Assembly: GCA_002480925.1 (NCBI GenBank)
Contig: DLDA01000023.1
Location: 12,674-76,673 of the forward strand
DNA: 64,000 nt
Direction of reading: 5' to 3'
Origin: Lachnospiraceae bacterium UBA7784
GTDB lineage: Bacteria; Bacillota; Clostridia; Lachnospirales; Lachnospiraceae
Shown: positions 16,170-25,570 of the stretch, piece by piece
Layout: each line of letters opens with the position of its first letter
Position numbering within the stretch: the first letter of the stretch is position 1
Notes under the pieces: generated by a model
Seen by the model: the letters and a program-made list of their open reading frames with translations, nothing else
Database searches by the model: none
Told to the model about the DNA's origin: nothing
Translations under genes and position numbers: made by a program

Positions 16170-17330
16170 TCAGAGGCGCTGTATGTGTCGCTGCTTCTTT
16201 ACCAGGTAGAGGACAGAGTCTGCTGCATTGACAAGCTCCCTTACAGTGTGGGTGGTAAGAGGATCATATCTGACACAGCCAATGCTAAGCGACAGGTGAT
16301 AGAGATGGTTGCCTGACTTATTTGACATAGAGATGAGACGCTGGATCCTGGCGGATATTCGGTTGTTCTCCGAGGATGATTCGGACTGAAGTATGATAGT
16401 GAATTCGTCTCCGCCGTATCTTGCGGCAAGAGCCCTCTTTCCGCATTCGGCTATACCGCTCTCAAGGATCTCTGCAACCTTCTTTAAGGCCATATCTCCC
16501 TGGACATGGCCGAAGCTGTCGTTTATGGTCTTGAAGAAATCAACATCGATCATGAAAAGAAACAGGCCTGATTCGGATGGACTTTTCATCCAGTGCGAGA
16601 TCGTATGGAAGAGGGCTCTGCGGTTTGAAAGACCGGTAAGGGAATCATACTTGACGCCGCTCTCGATAAGGTATGTATAAAGCAGGAATATGGTTATGGC
16701 AAGAGACGGAGCAAGGAGAGGCAGTCGTCTGAAATATAGCTGCAGCAGACTTGCTGCGACAGGTATCAGAGGACAGAGCGAGTTTGCAAAAAAGGTGGTC
16801 CTCTCAAAATAATTTTTCTCCCTTGATATGTTCTGCGTTGATCTGACAGCACATACTGCGAGATATACAAAAGGAAAGATATACTGAAGTATGAAGAGCC
16901 TCCCTCTGACATAGAAGAGATCTGATCCTACATGAAATAGGAAACCTGTCCATGGATTCGTGATCAGAAGGAGGGCATGGAGATAGACAATAGCTCCGGA
17001 CAGGATCATGCTAAGCCTCCATGCAGAGAAGGCGGTCCGTCTGATCGCCTCGGATAAGAGCAGCCATATTAAGCCTATGAAGGTCAGGGAGAAAAAATAT
17101 ATGCTCTTTGTGATATAATCGAGAGTCCTGTTTCCGGGTATGCAGCCGGAATCCATAAGCTGCCAGATGGTATCACACGTGATATTTATGACCATAAGAG
17201 CAATGCCAGAGACAAAATACTGCCATCGGTTTATCAGCTCTGAGCCTATGCTCTTTATAAGTATTGTAAGAAGCATGATAACGCTGATTGCGTTTACTTC
17301 TATATATAAAGCAAGTGGGTTATATATCAT
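16170..17330 (-). CDS. Membrane-bound diguanylate cyclase (GGDEF)
   Basis: A 386-residue protein. Residues 1-215 hold about six to seven hydrophobic spans, forming a membrane sensor with no recognised ligand motif. The C-terminal GGDEF domain starts near DSLTGLSNRRALFHTI and contains RYGGDEFTIIL, the intact active-site loop, so it should make cyclic di-GMP from two GTP. I see no RxxD inhibitory site upstream of the loop. A promoter on the reverse strand is visible (17361-17389), back-to-back with the rsmB promoter. A second GGDEF protein is encoded at 61492-63126; no EAL or PilZ protein is present in the window. Confidence 0.92.
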   Translation of the reverse strand: MIYNPLALYIEVNAISVIMLLTILIKSIGSELINRWQYFVSGIALMVINITCDTIWQLMDSGCIPGNRTLDYITKSIYFFSLTFIGLIWLLLSEAIRRTAFSAWRLSMILSGAIVYLHALLLITNPWTGFLFHVGSDLFYVRGRLFILQYIFPFVYLAVCAVRSTQNISREKNYFERTTFFANSLCPLIPVAASLLQLYFRRLPLLAPSLAITIFLLYTYLIESGVKYDSLTGLSNRRALFHTISHWMKSPSESGLFLFMIDVDFFKTINDSFGHVQGDMALKKVAEILESGIAECGKRALAARYGGDEFTIILQSESSSENNRISARIQRLISMSNKSGNHLYHLSLSIGCVRYDPLTTHTVRELVNAADSVLYLVKKQRHIQRL

Positions 17331-17360
17331 AAGCCGCTCCTCTTCTCTTTTTCCGAAACG

Positions 17361-17389
17361 ATTATACTATTCTTATATGGAAAGGTCAA
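17361..17389 (-). promoter_or_regulatory. Sigma-A promoter for the membrane GGDEF gene
   Basis: On the reverse strand TTGACC (-35) and a perfect TATAAT (-10) are 17 bases apart. The -35 box lies 10 bases from the -35 box of the divergent rsmB promoter. Confidence 0.78.
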
Positions 17390-17399
17390 ACTGGCATAT

Positions 17400-17428
17400 T
17401 TGTCAGATAGGGAGATTTATGATATAGT
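17400..17428 (+). promoter_or_regulatory. Sigma-A promoter placing +1 on the rsmB ATG
   Basis: TTGTCA and TATAGT with a 17-base spacer. If the -10 box ends at -7, then +1 is base 17435, the A of the rsmB start codon. No Shine-Dalgarno precedes that ATG, so a leaderless message is predicted. Confidence 0.65.
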
Positions 17429-17434
17429 AGCCCC

Positions 17435-18799
17435 ATGGAAGATACGGTTAGGAAAGAGGCGTTTTATACCCTTCTTGAAAATGACATGAATTCCTCTGAA
17501 AGAATGGAGAGAGCCTTTAGTGATCATCCTGACTGGGATGAAAGGGACAGGGCCTTCTATACTGCTCTTGTTGACACCACTCTTTCAAGGCTTGTAACAA
17601 TAGATGCGGTAATAGGCGCTTATTCGAGGACCCGTATAGGAAAGCTGTCAGCCGTCGTCCGTACCGGGCTTGAGATAGGACTGGCCCAGATCCTTTTTAT
17701 GGACAGGGTACCTGATTCTGCAGCCTGCAATGAATCGGTGAAGCTGGTAAAGATCGGCGGAGACGGCCGTTACAGCGGCTTTGTAAATGGGATCCTGAGG
17801 AATATAATAAGACATAAGGACGCTCTGCAGGCAAAGACCGTGATCGACGGGAAGCCGGTCTGGCTTATATATACTGATCAGGAAAATGGATGGAGGGCAG
17901 AGGGAAATGTGAGTGATCAGATTCTTAATGCTGCAGGTCTTTCCATAACCTACTCCTATCCGCTCTGGATAGTCAGGCACCTTATCAGATCGTATAAGAA
18001 TGCCCGGCAGATCCTTGCAGGCCTTTCTATGAAAAGAAGGCGCTTCGCGTTTTCAGCCATAGATACATCCGATCTGATAGAAAGGCTTGCAGGTGAAGGG
18101 GTAGGGGCAGCTGCCCTTCCGGGAGAAGATGCGCCTGCAGTCTTGTTTGAGTCGGGAGGAAACCCTGCGGATACAAAGGCCTTCAGGCAAGGGCTTTTTT
18201 ATATAATGGACCGGTCGTCTATGGAGCCTGTCTTAAGGGCAGAGCTCAGAGAGAAAAGCAGGATCTTAGACCTCTGTGCTTCTCCGGGAGGCAAGTCCAT
18301 AGAGGCTGCCCTTATGTATAAGGCCAGCCTGCTGTCCTGTGATGTCAGTGAGAATAAGACAAAACGGATATACCAGAATATAAGCAGGATGCATGTTGAA
18401 GACAGGGTAGAGGTAAGGGTAAATGATGCAAGGGTACTCTGCAGGGATCTTTGCGGGAAATTCGACGCAGTGATAGCGGATGTGCCCTGCTCTGCTCTTG
18501 GAGTAAGCGGAAGGAAGCCGCAGATAAGACAGAGGGTTAAGGAAAGTGACTTTTCTGTCCTGAGCGGGATCCAGAGAGAGATCCTTGATAATGCTGCGGA
18601 GTATCTGAAGACAGGCGGTCTGCTCATTTACTCGACCTGCACTCTCGATCCGGCAGAAAACGAGGATCAGGTCAGTGCCTTTCTTGAAAGAAGGAGGGAC
18701 TTTACTCTGAAAGAACAGAGGACCATTATACCGGATCAGTATCACGACGGATTCTTTTATGCGATAATTATAAAGAAAAGAGATTCTACAGAAGAATGA
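17435..18799 (+). CDS. rsmB: 16S rRNA (cytosine-967 C5) methyltransferase
   Basis: A 454-residue protein of the RsmB/NOP2 family. An N-terminal NusB-like helical domain (residues about 1-130) precedes a SAM-dependent methyltransferase. Motif I is DLCASPGGKS; the two cysteines of the family are in ADVPCSALG and STCTLDPAEN, the latter supplying the catalytic nucleophile that attacks C6 of the target cytosine. It is the first gene of a seven-gene run in which most stops and starts overlap (rlmN begins at the ATGA of this stop). No ribosome binding site is seen upstream; together with promoter position this suggests leaderless initiation. Confidence 0.93.
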   Translation: MEDTVRKEAFYTLLENDMNSSERMERAFSDHPDWDERDRAFYTALVDTTLSRLVTIDAVIGAYSRTRIGKLSAVVRTGLEIGLAQILFMDRVPDSAACNESVKLVKIGGDGRYSGFVNGILRNIIRHKDALQAKTVIDGKPVWLIYTDQENGWRAEGNVSDQILNAAGLSITYSYPLWIVRHLIRSYKNARQILAGLSMKRRRFAFSAIDTSDLIERLAGEGVGAAALPGEDAPAVLFESGGNPADTKAFRQGLFYIMDRSSMEPVLRAELREKSRILDLCASPGGKSIEAALMYKASLLSCDVSENKTKRIYQNISRMHVEDRVEVRVNDARVLCRDLCGKFDAVIADVPCSALGVSGRKPQIRQRVKESDFSVLSGIQREILDNAAEYLKTGGLLIYSTCTLDPAENEDQVSAFLERRRDFTLKEQRTIIPDQYHDGFFYAIIIKKRDSTEE

Positions 18800-19830
18800 A
18801 TATATCGGATCTGAATATTGATGAGCTTACTGACTATATGCTTTCTATCGGGGAAAAGAAGTTCCGCGCCAGACAGATATATAAATGGCTCCATGTCAGC
18901 CTTGTCACTGATTTTTCTGAAATGACAGACCTGTCAAAGGAATTAAGGAAAAGGCTTTCGGATGAGTGCATGATCACGGTCCTAAAGCCTGTCGAGATAC
19001 AGACATCAGCAGAGGATGGCACGAAAAAGTACCTGTTCGAGCTTTCGGACGGCAATCTTGTCGAATCAGTACTTATGAGATACAGGTTTGGCTGCAGCGT
19101 TTGTATCTCCTCTCAGGTGGGCTGCAGGATGGGATGCAGATTCTGTGCATCTACTATAGACGGCTGGCTCCGTAATCTGACTCCGGGCGAGATGCTGGGC
19201 CAGGTAGAGGCCATACAGCGCGACTGCAAAGAGAGAGTAAGCCATGTGGTTGTTATGGGAACAGGCGAGCCGCTTGATAATTATGACAATCTTCTGGCCT
19301 TTATCAGGATGCTTACAGATCCGAACGGTCTTAATATTTCCCAGAGGGATCTGACAGTAAGCACCTGCGGTCTGGTCGATAAGATAAGGCAGCTGGCGGA
19401 GGAGAAGCTTTCAATCACTCTGGCCCTGTCTCTTCATGCCTCTGATCAGGAAAAGAGAATGGAGCTGATGCCGATAGCGCGCAGATTTGATATTAATGAG
19501 ACAGTGGCTGCAATGAAATATTATCAGAGGACGACAGGCCGCCGGGTGACGTTTGAGTATTCTCTTATAAGCGGAGTAAACGACAGGCCAGAGGATGCCA
19601 GGAAGCTTTCTGTGCTGCTTTCCGGTATCGGGGCCCATATCAACCTGATCCCGGTGAACCCGATAAAGGAGAGGGATTTCAAAAGCCCCTCAAGGCAGGC
19701 TGCGGAGGCTTTTTCGGCGCTACTTGCAAAATACGGAATAAATGTTACTATTAGAAGGGAAATGGGGAGAGATATAGACGGCGCATGCGGACAGCTGAGA
19801 CGCAGGCGACTGAACAGGAAAGGTATATAG
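18796..19830 (+). CDS. rlmN: 23S rRNA (adenine-2503 C2) methyltransferase, radical SAM
   Basis: A 344-residue radical SAM enzyme that methylates A2503 of 23S rRNA and also A37 of some tRNAs. The 4Fe-4S cysteines are in SSQVGCRMGCRFCAST (CxxxCxxC) at about residues 105-120. GTGEPLDNYDN and the later INLIPVNPI are family features, and the C-terminal Cys of the methyl-transfer pair is in GRDIDGACGQLR. The start overlaps the rsmB stop by four bases, which couples two rRNA methyltransferases. Length and motif order are normal. Confidence 0.96.
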   Translation: MNISDLNIDELTDYMLSIGEKKFRARQIYKWLHVSLVTDFSEMTDLSKELRKRLSDECMITVLKPVEIQTSAEDGTKKYLFELSDGNLVESVLMRYRFGCSVCISSQVGCRMGCRFCASTIDGWLRNLTPGEMLGQVEAIQRDCKERVSHVVVMGTGEPLDNYDNLLAFIRMLTDPNGLNISQRDLTVSTCGLVDKIRQLAEEKLSITLALSLHASDQEKRMELMPIARRFDINETVAAMKYYQRTTGRRVTFEYSLISGVNDRPEDARKLSVLLSGIGAHINLIPVNPIKERDFKSPSRQAAEAFSALLAKYGINVTIRREMGRDIDGACGQLRRRRLNRKGI

Positions 19831-19831
19831 A

Positions 19832-20593
19832 ATGAAGTATTACTGCCTGACAGACAAGGGCATGGTGCGTCCTGCAAATGAGGATTTTGTTTTCGCCTCA
19901 GACAGATCGGTAGGCTCTCTTGGAAACCTCTTTATAGTAGCCGACGGGATGGGCGGAGAAGCTGCAGGTGACTATGCTAGTGAGTTCACGGTTAAGAAGA
20001 TAGTTGAGCTTCTGAGAAAGACAGACGGCGAATTCCTTAAGCAGGATGGGGTCGCTTCTCTTATCAGGGATGCAATATCTGAGGCTAACTGGCAGCTTTT
20101 TGAAAAGGCCAGAAGCGATGCCTCAAAGAAGGGCATGGGTACTACACTTGTGGTGGCTACCTTTCTTGACGGTCATCTCCATGTGGCCAATATAGGAGAC
20201 AGCCGTCTCTATGTACAGCGCGGCAACAATATCTACCAGATCACTCTTGACCATTCATACGTACAGGAGATGGTAAGAAACGGTGAGATAAGCGAGGAAG
20301 CCGCAAAGAATCATAAGTATAAAAGCAGGATCACGAGGGCTGTCGGAGTTGAGACAATGGTTCATGCAGATTTCTTCGATGTCCCTGTAGCTGATCTGGA
20401 CAGAGTATTGATGTGCACTGACGGACTTACAAATATGGTCGACGACCAGCAGATCAGCAGCCTGCTTTCAAACGGATCGGATCTGGAATCTCAGGCAAAG
20501 GCGCTTCTTGAAATGGCTCTTGCGGCAGGTGGACCGGACAATATCACTATCACATTGATTGACCCAAGGGCGGGTGAGGAGAAGAAATGCTGA
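19832..20593 (+). CDS. prpC: PP2C-type Ser/Thr protein phosphatase
   Basis: A 253-residue PPM/PP2C phosphatase, partner of the PASTA kinase encoded next. Metal-binding aspartates appear in NEDFVF (near residue 13), VADGMGGEAAGDYAS (about 36-50), MCTDGLTNMVDD (about 193-204) and GGPDNITI near the end. It removes phosphate from Ser/Thr of substrates phosphorylated by PrkC. Its last two codons overlap the kinase start, a conserved arrangement in Firmicutes that balances kinase and phosphatase. AGGAAAGG precedes the ATG. Confidence 0.95.
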   Translation: MKYYCLTDKGMVRPANEDFVFASDRSVGSLGNLFIVADGMGGEAAGDYASEFTVKKIVELLRKTDGEFLKQDGVASLIRDAISEANWQLFEKARSDASKKGMGTTLVVATFLDGHLHVANIGDSRLYVQRGNNIYQITLDHSYVQEMVRNGEISEEAAKNHKYKSRITRAVGVETMVHADFFDVPVADLDRVLMCTDGLTNMVDDQQISSLLSNGSDLESQAKALLEMALAAGGPDNITITLIDPRAGEEKKC

Positions 20594-22566
20594 GCACAGG
20601 AACAATTTTAGCAAACAGATACGAGATCCTGGAAAAGATAGGAACCGGGGGAATGAGCGATGTCTATAAGGCTCTGGATCATTCTCTTGGCAGAGAGGTA
20701 GCGATAAAGGTGATGAAGGCGGAATTCTCACAGGATTCCACCTTTGTCTCAAAGTTCAGGGCAGAGGCACAGGCTGCCGCCCTGTTAGAGCACCCAAACA
20801 TTGTAAACATATACGATGTCGGAAGTGAGGACGGCCTCTACTATATAGTAATGGAGTATGTTGAGGGTATCACTCTGAAGAATTATATTTCTTCAAAGGG
20901 ACGTCTCGGCTACAATGAGGCCGTATCGATCGCCATCCAGGTGGCAAAGGGGATCGAGGCCGCTCACAGCAAGGGCATAGTCCATCAGGATATCAAGCCG
21001 CAGAATATCATTATTTCAAAGGACGGCAAGGTAAAGGTCACCGACTTCGGAATAGCAAGGGCTGCGACATCGAATACCATTCATGCGGATATGATGGGAA
21101 GTGTCCACTATATCTCACCTGAACAGGCAAGGAATGGATTTGTCACTTATTCATCGGACATCTATTCTCTTGGTATCGTAATGTACGAGATGGTTACAGG
21201 AAGAGTGCCTTTTGACGGGGATACTACGGTTGCTGTTGCGATCCAGCATATACAGTCGCCTATCACGCCTCCGGAGAAGCTCTCACCGGATCTTCCTGTT
21301 TCAGTAAGCAGGATCATACAGAAATGTACTATGAAGAGTCCGGAGAGAAGATATGAGTCAGTGTCTGCCCTGCTTGTTGATCTGAAGAAGGCTCTTATGC
21401 ATCCGGACGAGGACTTTGTCGTGATCCCTGATAATCAGCCGGATATGGAAAAGACCAGGGTCATCACAAAGGATGAGGAGGATGAGATCAGGAGACAGAC
21501 CCGCCCTGTAAATAAAGACAGCGAGAAGGTCTATGAGCCTGAGGACGAGGAAGACGAGAGTGATGACGGCCCTATAAACCCTAAGATGGATAAGGCTATC
21601 ACAATAATGGGAATTGCTGCTGCGGTAGTGATCGTGGCTATCATCCTCTTTATGCTAAACTCTGTATTTGACATCTTCAAGTTCGGAAAGGGCAAGAGAA
21701 CATCTACCTCGACCGAGCAGACGACTACGGTTGCTGTTCCTGATCTCGAGAAGATGACATTCGAGGAGGCAAGAGCCGCTCTTACAGACAAAGGCCTCGA
21801 GATCCGCAAGGGAGAGGAGGAGGCCTCTGACAAGTTTGATAAGGGACAGATCATGTCGCAGGATCCGGCAGCAGGCGAGAAGGTATCGCCTGGTACTACG
21901 GTAGTAGTGACTATCTGCTCAGGCGAGGGTGATATAGATATACCGCAGGTTACAGGAAAGACCGAGGCTCAGGCCGAGTCAGAGCTTGAGGCCGCTGGCT
22001 TCGAGGTAAGCGCCAAGGAGTCCTACAGCGACGACGTCGCAAAGGGATATGTAATGTCACAGACTCCGGTCGCCGGAGAAAAGGGCAAGAAGGGGGATAC
22101 GGTCATCATCACTATAAGCAAGGGTGCTGAATCCTTAGAGATACCTTCTGTTATAGGAAAGAGCCAGTCGGCAGCTACTGGCACTCTGGAAAATGCAGGC
22201 TTTGCTGCGGGAGATATAAGCGAGTCTCCTTCTGACAAGTATCCCAAGGGACAGGTAATGGCACAGAGCCCTGGAGCAGGTACCAAGGCAGGAAAGGGAA
22301 CTAAGGTAAGCCTTGTCATATCGACAGGTGCTGCGACCTATTCGTTCTCTGATGTGATCGAGCCTTCTGATACCGATAATTATGATTCCAACTACGTCGT
22401 TTTAAAGGACGCAAAGGGCAACGCCATTAAACACTGGACCATAAACCAGGCAACAGACGTATCTGTAAATGGTATCACCACAAGCACAGGAACAGTCGTT
22501 GTCTATTCTGACAGCAGTATGGAGGAGCAGCTTTCGTCCTATGCTGTGACATTCAAAAGCGAATGA
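20587..22566 (+). CDS. prkC: PASTA-domain Ser/Thr protein kinase
   Basis: A 659-residue transmembrane kinase. The N-terminal eukaryotic-like kinase domain has GTGGMSDVYKA as glycine loop, VAIKVMK with the catalytic Lys, VTDFGIARA as the DFG loop, and an acidic juxtamembrane region. One membrane span lies near IMGIAAAVVIVAIILFM (residues about 341-357). Three extracellular PASTA repeats follow (residues about 377-575), expected to sense muropeptides or lipid II, then a Ser/Thr/Tyr-rich tail of about 80 residues. Odd: the catalytic loop reads HQDIKPQN rather than HRDIKPxN, so the usual Arg before the catalytic Asp is Gln. It regulates growth, envelope synthesis and dormancy exit in relatives. 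Confidence 0.95.
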   Translation: MLSTGTILANRYEILEKIGTGGMSDVYKALDHSLGREVAIKVMKAEFSQDSTFVSKFRAEAQAAALLEHPNIVNIYDVGSEDGLYYIVMEYVEGITLKNYISSKGRLGYNEAVSIAIQVAKGIEAAHSKGIVHQDIKPQNIIISKDGKVKVTDFGIARAATSNTIHADMMGSVHYISPEQARNGFVTYSSDIYSLGIVMYEMVTGRVPFDGDTTVAVAIQHIQSPITPPEKLSPDLPVSVSRIIQKCTMKSPERRYESVSALLVDLKKALMHPDEDFVVIPDNQPDMEKTRVITKDEEDEIRRQTRPVNKDSEKVYEPEDEEDESDDGPINPKMDKAITIMGIAAAVVIVAIILFMLNSVFDIFKFGKGKRTSTSTEQTTTVAVPDLEKMTFEEARAALTDKGLEIRKGEEEASDKFDKGQIMSQDPAAGEKVSPGTTVVVTICSGEGDIDIPQVTGKTEAQAESELEAAGFEVSAKESYSDDVAKGYVMSQTPVAGEKGKKGDTVIITISKGAESLEIPSVIGKSQSAATGTLENAGFAAGDISESPSDKYPKGQVMAQSPGAGTKAGKGTKVSLVISTGAATYSFSDVIEPSDTDNYDSNYVVLKDAKGNAIKHWTINQATDVSVNGITTSTGTVVVYSDSSMEEQLSSYAVTFKSE

Positions 22567-23453
22567 ACGGCAGGATAGTAAAGGCTCTCTCAGGCTTCTA
22601 TTATGTATATGAGGAGAAGAGCGATACAGTCTATTCATGCAGGGCCAGAGGACTTTTCAGGAAGAAGGATCTGCATCCGCTGGTTGGAGATCTTGTGACC
22701 TTCGAGATCACGCACCATAAGGATAAGGAAGGACAGATAGTCTCGGTTTTTGACAGGAAAAGCTGTCTTTCACGTCCCCCTGTCGCGAACTGTGATATGG
22801 CTCTGCTCGTGACATCGGTCCACAGGCCTGATATCAATACGGATCTGATCGACAGATATCTCATCCTGCTTGATCATAGCGGTCTTATTCCGGTCCTTAT
22901 CCTTCAGAAATCAGATCTGAACAGCACAGAGGACCAGGAAAGGATAATTGAAAACTATAAGGGCAGTGGCTACAGGATGATCTTTGTTTCTGCGCTTGAG
23001 AGGAAGGGGCTTGAGGAGGTAAGAGATACGGTTCGCGGTCATATATCGACCGTTGCCGGACCCTCGGGAGCCGGGAAGTCAACACTTCTTAATGCGCTGA
23101 CCGGACGCGACATCTTAAAGACCAGCAGCGTTTCTGATCATACAGGGAGAGGAAAGCAGACCACAAGGCATACAGAACTTGTACATATAGATGAGGGAAC
23201 CTATATCTGTGATACTCCGGGGTTTTCCTCTGTAAACCTCCCAAGGCTGAAGGAAACGGAGCTTACACAGTATTTCCCTGAGTTTGACGGATACAGCGGA
23301 CAATGCAGATTCAGGGGCTGCGTCCATGTGTCTGAGCCATCATGCAGGGTCAGGGAGGCAGTAGAAAACGGAGAGATAAGCGTGGGGAGATATCAGAGCT
23401 ATCTGCGTATGTATAATGAGTTAAAGGAGATCAACAAAAGGAGCTATCAATGA
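22563..23453 (+). CDS. rsgA: Ribosome small-subunit biogenesis GTPase RsgA
   Basis: A 296-residue circularly permuted GTPase that checks late 30S assembly. Order seen: N-terminal OB-fold, then G4-like LQKSDLN, then G1 GPSGAGKSTLLNAL (about residues 163-176), then G3 DTPGFSS; this permuted order is diagnostic. The C-terminal zinc site is CRFRGCVHVSEPSC followed by REAVENGEIS. The start overlaps the kinase stop (ATGA) and the gene runs into rpe with another overlap, so it is within the same operon. Confidence 0.95.
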   Translation: MNGRIVKALSGFYYVYEEKSDTVYSCRARGLFRKKDLHPLVGDLVTFEITHHKDKEGQIVSVFDRKSCLSRPPVANCDMALLVTSVHRPDINTDLIDRYLILLDHSGLIPVLILQKSDLNSTEDQERIIENYKGSGYRMIFVSALERKGLEEVRDTVRGHISTVAGPSGAGKSTLLNALTGRDILKTSSVSDHTGRGKQTTRHTELVHIDEGTYICDTPGFSSVNLPRLKETELTQYFPEFDGYSGQCRFRGCVHVSEPSCRVREAVENGEISVGRYQSYLRMYNELKEINKRSYQ

Positions 23454-24100
23454 ACTGTCTTTCACCGTCAATACTTTCGGCAGACCTGACCTGCCTGGGG
23501 GATCAGGTGCGTGCTCTTGACAGAGCAGGAGCGGATTATTTCCATATAGATATAATGGACGGAGCCTTCGTCCCGAATATCTCATTTGGTATGCCTGTGA
23601 TTAAGGCTGTGAGGGGACTTACCGACAAGATCTGCGATGTGCATATGATGGTAAATGAGCCGATACGCTATATAGACCAGGCTGCGGAGGCCGGGGCGGA
23701 CCTTATCACAGTACATGCCGAGGCCTGCACCCACCTTGACGCTACCATACAAAGGATAAGAAGCGCCGGAGCAATGGCAGGCGTAGCCCTTAATCCGGCT
23801 ACACCGGTTTCTGCTGTCAGCTGTATTCTGGGCCAGGTCGATATGGTCCTTGTGATGATGGTAAATCCAGGCTTCGGAGGACAGAAGCTTATTCCCTATA
23901 CTATAGATAAGATCAGGGAGCTTAAAACCATATCCGAGGGTGGCAGGGAATCGTTTGACATAGAGGTTGACGGAGGAGTGAATTTCGATAACGCAGCCCT
24001 GCTTCTGGATGCAGGAGCGAATATTCTTGTTTCTGGAAGCTGTCTGTTTGATGGAGATATAGAGGAAAACACGACAAGGTTTAGGGAGATACTTGAATAA
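23450..24100 (+). CDS. rpe: Ribulose-phosphate 3-epimerase
   Basis: A 216-residue TIM-barrel enzyme that interconverts ribulose 5-phosphate and xylulose 5-phosphate in the pentose phosphate pathway. Typical segments: LSADLTCLGDQV at the start, HIDIMDGAFVPNISFG with metal-binding His/Asp, CDVHMMVNEP, MMVNPGFGGQ, and DIEVDGGVNFDN near the C-terminus. AAAGGAG stands before the ATG, which overlaps the rsgA stop by four bases. The position between rsgA and thiN is the common Firmicutes arrangement. Confidence 0.96.
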   Translation: MNCLSPSILSADLTCLGDQVRALDRAGADYFHIDIMDGAFVPNISFGMPVIKAVRGLTDKICDVHMMVNEPIRYIDQAAEAGADLITVHAEACTHLDATIQRIRSAGAMAGVALNPATPVSAVSCILGQVDMVLVMMVNPGFGGQKLIPYTIDKIRELKTISEGGRESFDIEVDGGVNFDNAALLLDAGANILVSGSCLFDGDIEENTTRFREILE

Positions 24101-24771
24101 TGCGTACAGTAATAATCGGGGGAGGCTCTCTTGATATGGATGTCGCGGAGGCTCTTATTGACGAGGATGATGACACGACTATAATAGCTGCTGACAGGGG
24201 CCTTGATTACTGTCGCCTTCTTCATATAAAGCCATTTATGGCGATAGGGGATTTTGATTCTGTATCGAAAAGCACAAGGGATCTCCTTGATTCCTTTGAG
24301 CAGGATGAGGTAAAGGTGGTGCGTCTTAATCCGGTAAAGGATGATTCTGATCTCGAGGCTGCACTTAATTATGTGCTTTGTAATACTATCCAGGGGGATA
24401 TATATCTGCTTGGCGCCACCGGCTCAAGGCTTGACCATGTGCTTGGAAACCTGAGCCTTCTTGCCCTCGCTGCCCGTCATGACAGACACTGCTATATGGT
24501 TGATAGGACAAACAGGATCAGACTGATAAGAGCCGGGGAAACCGTTCTTATAAAGAAAAACGAGCAATATGGTAAATATGTATCACTTCTCCCTGTCTTC
24601 GGGAAATGTGAGGGAGTAAGAGCTACAGGGGTATATTACCCGCTTGATAATGCTGTAATAGGCGATGGGAAATCTTATTTTACTCTTACTATAAGCAACG
24701 AGATCACATCCTCTATTGCCTCTTTTTCCGTTGCGACTGGAAGTCTTATTCTGATCGAGTCGAAGGACTGA
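24100..24771 (+). CDS. thiN: Thiamine pyrophosphokinase
   Basis: A 223-residue enzyme transferring pyrophosphate from ATP to thiamine to give thiamine diphosphate. Family hallmarks: IAADRGLDYCRLLHIKP, IGDFDSVS, then LNPVKDDSDLEAALNY, and LGATGSRLDHVLGNLSLL in the middle, together covering the catalytic aspartates. The start overlaps the rpe stop. It is the last gene of the rsmB operon; its final 26 bases overlap the converging SGNH hydrolase gene on the other strand. No separate terminator is visible. Confidence 0.93.
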   Translation: MRTVIIGGGSLDMDVAEALIDEDDDTTIIAADRGLDYCRLLHIKPFMAIGDFDSVSKSTRDLLDSFEQDEVKVVRLNPVKDDSDLEAALNYVLCNTIQGDIYLLGATGSRLDHVLGNLSLLALAARHDRHCYMVDRTNRIRLIRAGETVLIKKNEQYGKYVSLLPVFGKCEGVRATGVYYPLDNAVIGDGKSYFTLTISNEITSSIASFSVATGSLILIESKD

Positions 24772-25462
24772 CCTTATTATTCTTCATTCCGTCTTCGATT
24801 ATCGAATAGATCCTTTTGTAGACGGCGTCTGTATAGTGAAGACCGTCTGCTGTTGTAAATCCCTCCCGGCTGATCACAGTATTGTAGTCAATATAGCTGA
24901 TGCTATTCCGGTCGCAGAAGTCCCTGAGCTTATTGTTGAATTCAGTTACGTCGTCATTTGAAACCTTTGCAGACGGGCCGGTCGGCCCAACTGAGACAAG
25001 GGTCAGATCATAGTCATTCTTAAGAGACAGGTATTCATCCTTATATTTATCCAGATCCCAAAGATCGTTGACGCCCAGGCAGATCACATATTTCCATTTC
25101 GAGATCCAGGTATGGGTCTTTTTTATATCCTCTGCCTGGGAGAGAGCTGAGTTTACGAACCAGTTATAGCCCTCTCCTACCTTTGCGACGACATACTGAT
25201 GATTGGTCACATTGTCAGTTATATCACAGGCTAAGTCCATACCGACGAAGCGGCTGTCACCTATCAGTATATATCCTGTGGACGGATCATCTGTGTATTC
25301 CTTGTCGAGCGCAGACGCGCTGGTGTCGGTCTTTTCCTTGTTGCGATCCAGAGCCTTTCTGCTGTCTCCCTGTCTCGGGATCTCATATGCCAGAAATCCG
25401 ATGCCGCCGGCTATTATGATAGAAAACAGCACCAGAAGAATTATCTTTCCTACCTTATGCAT
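24746..25462 (-). CDS. Membrane-anchored SGNH/GDSL-type hydrolase
   Basis: A 238-residue protein with an N-terminal signal anchor (KIILLVLFSIIIAGGIGFLA, uncleaved or membrane-tethering) and an extracellular SGNH-hydrolase domain. Block I is ILIGDSRFVGMD with the nucleophile Ser, block III GVNDLWDL supplies the oxyanion Asn, and block V DGLHYTDAVY holds the Asp and His. Such enzymes deacetylate or deacylate polysaccharides, peptidoglycan or lipids; the substrate here is unknown. GGAGG precedes the ATG. Transcribed away from relA and converging with thiN, overlapping its end by 26 bases. Confidence 0.85.
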   Translation of the reverse strand: MHKVGKIILLVLFSIIIAGGIGFLAYEIPRQGDSRKALDRNKEKTDTSASALDKEYTDDPSTGYILIGDSRFVGMDLACDITDNVTNHQYVVAKVGEGYNWFVNSALSQAEDIKKTHTWISKWKYVICLGVNDLWDLDKYKDEYLSLKNDYDLTLVSVGPTGPSAKVSNDDVTEFNNKLRDFCDRNSISYIDYNTVISREGFTTADGLHYTDAVYKRIYSIIEDGMKNNKVSPSTRSE

Positions 25463-25570
25463 TTATAAAAACCTCCGGATGAACCATATAATATCACAAA
25501 TATGTTACAAATGCATTAAAAATATTAAGAAAAAATCAAACAAAGGAAACTTAAGACTATATTACGAGTG

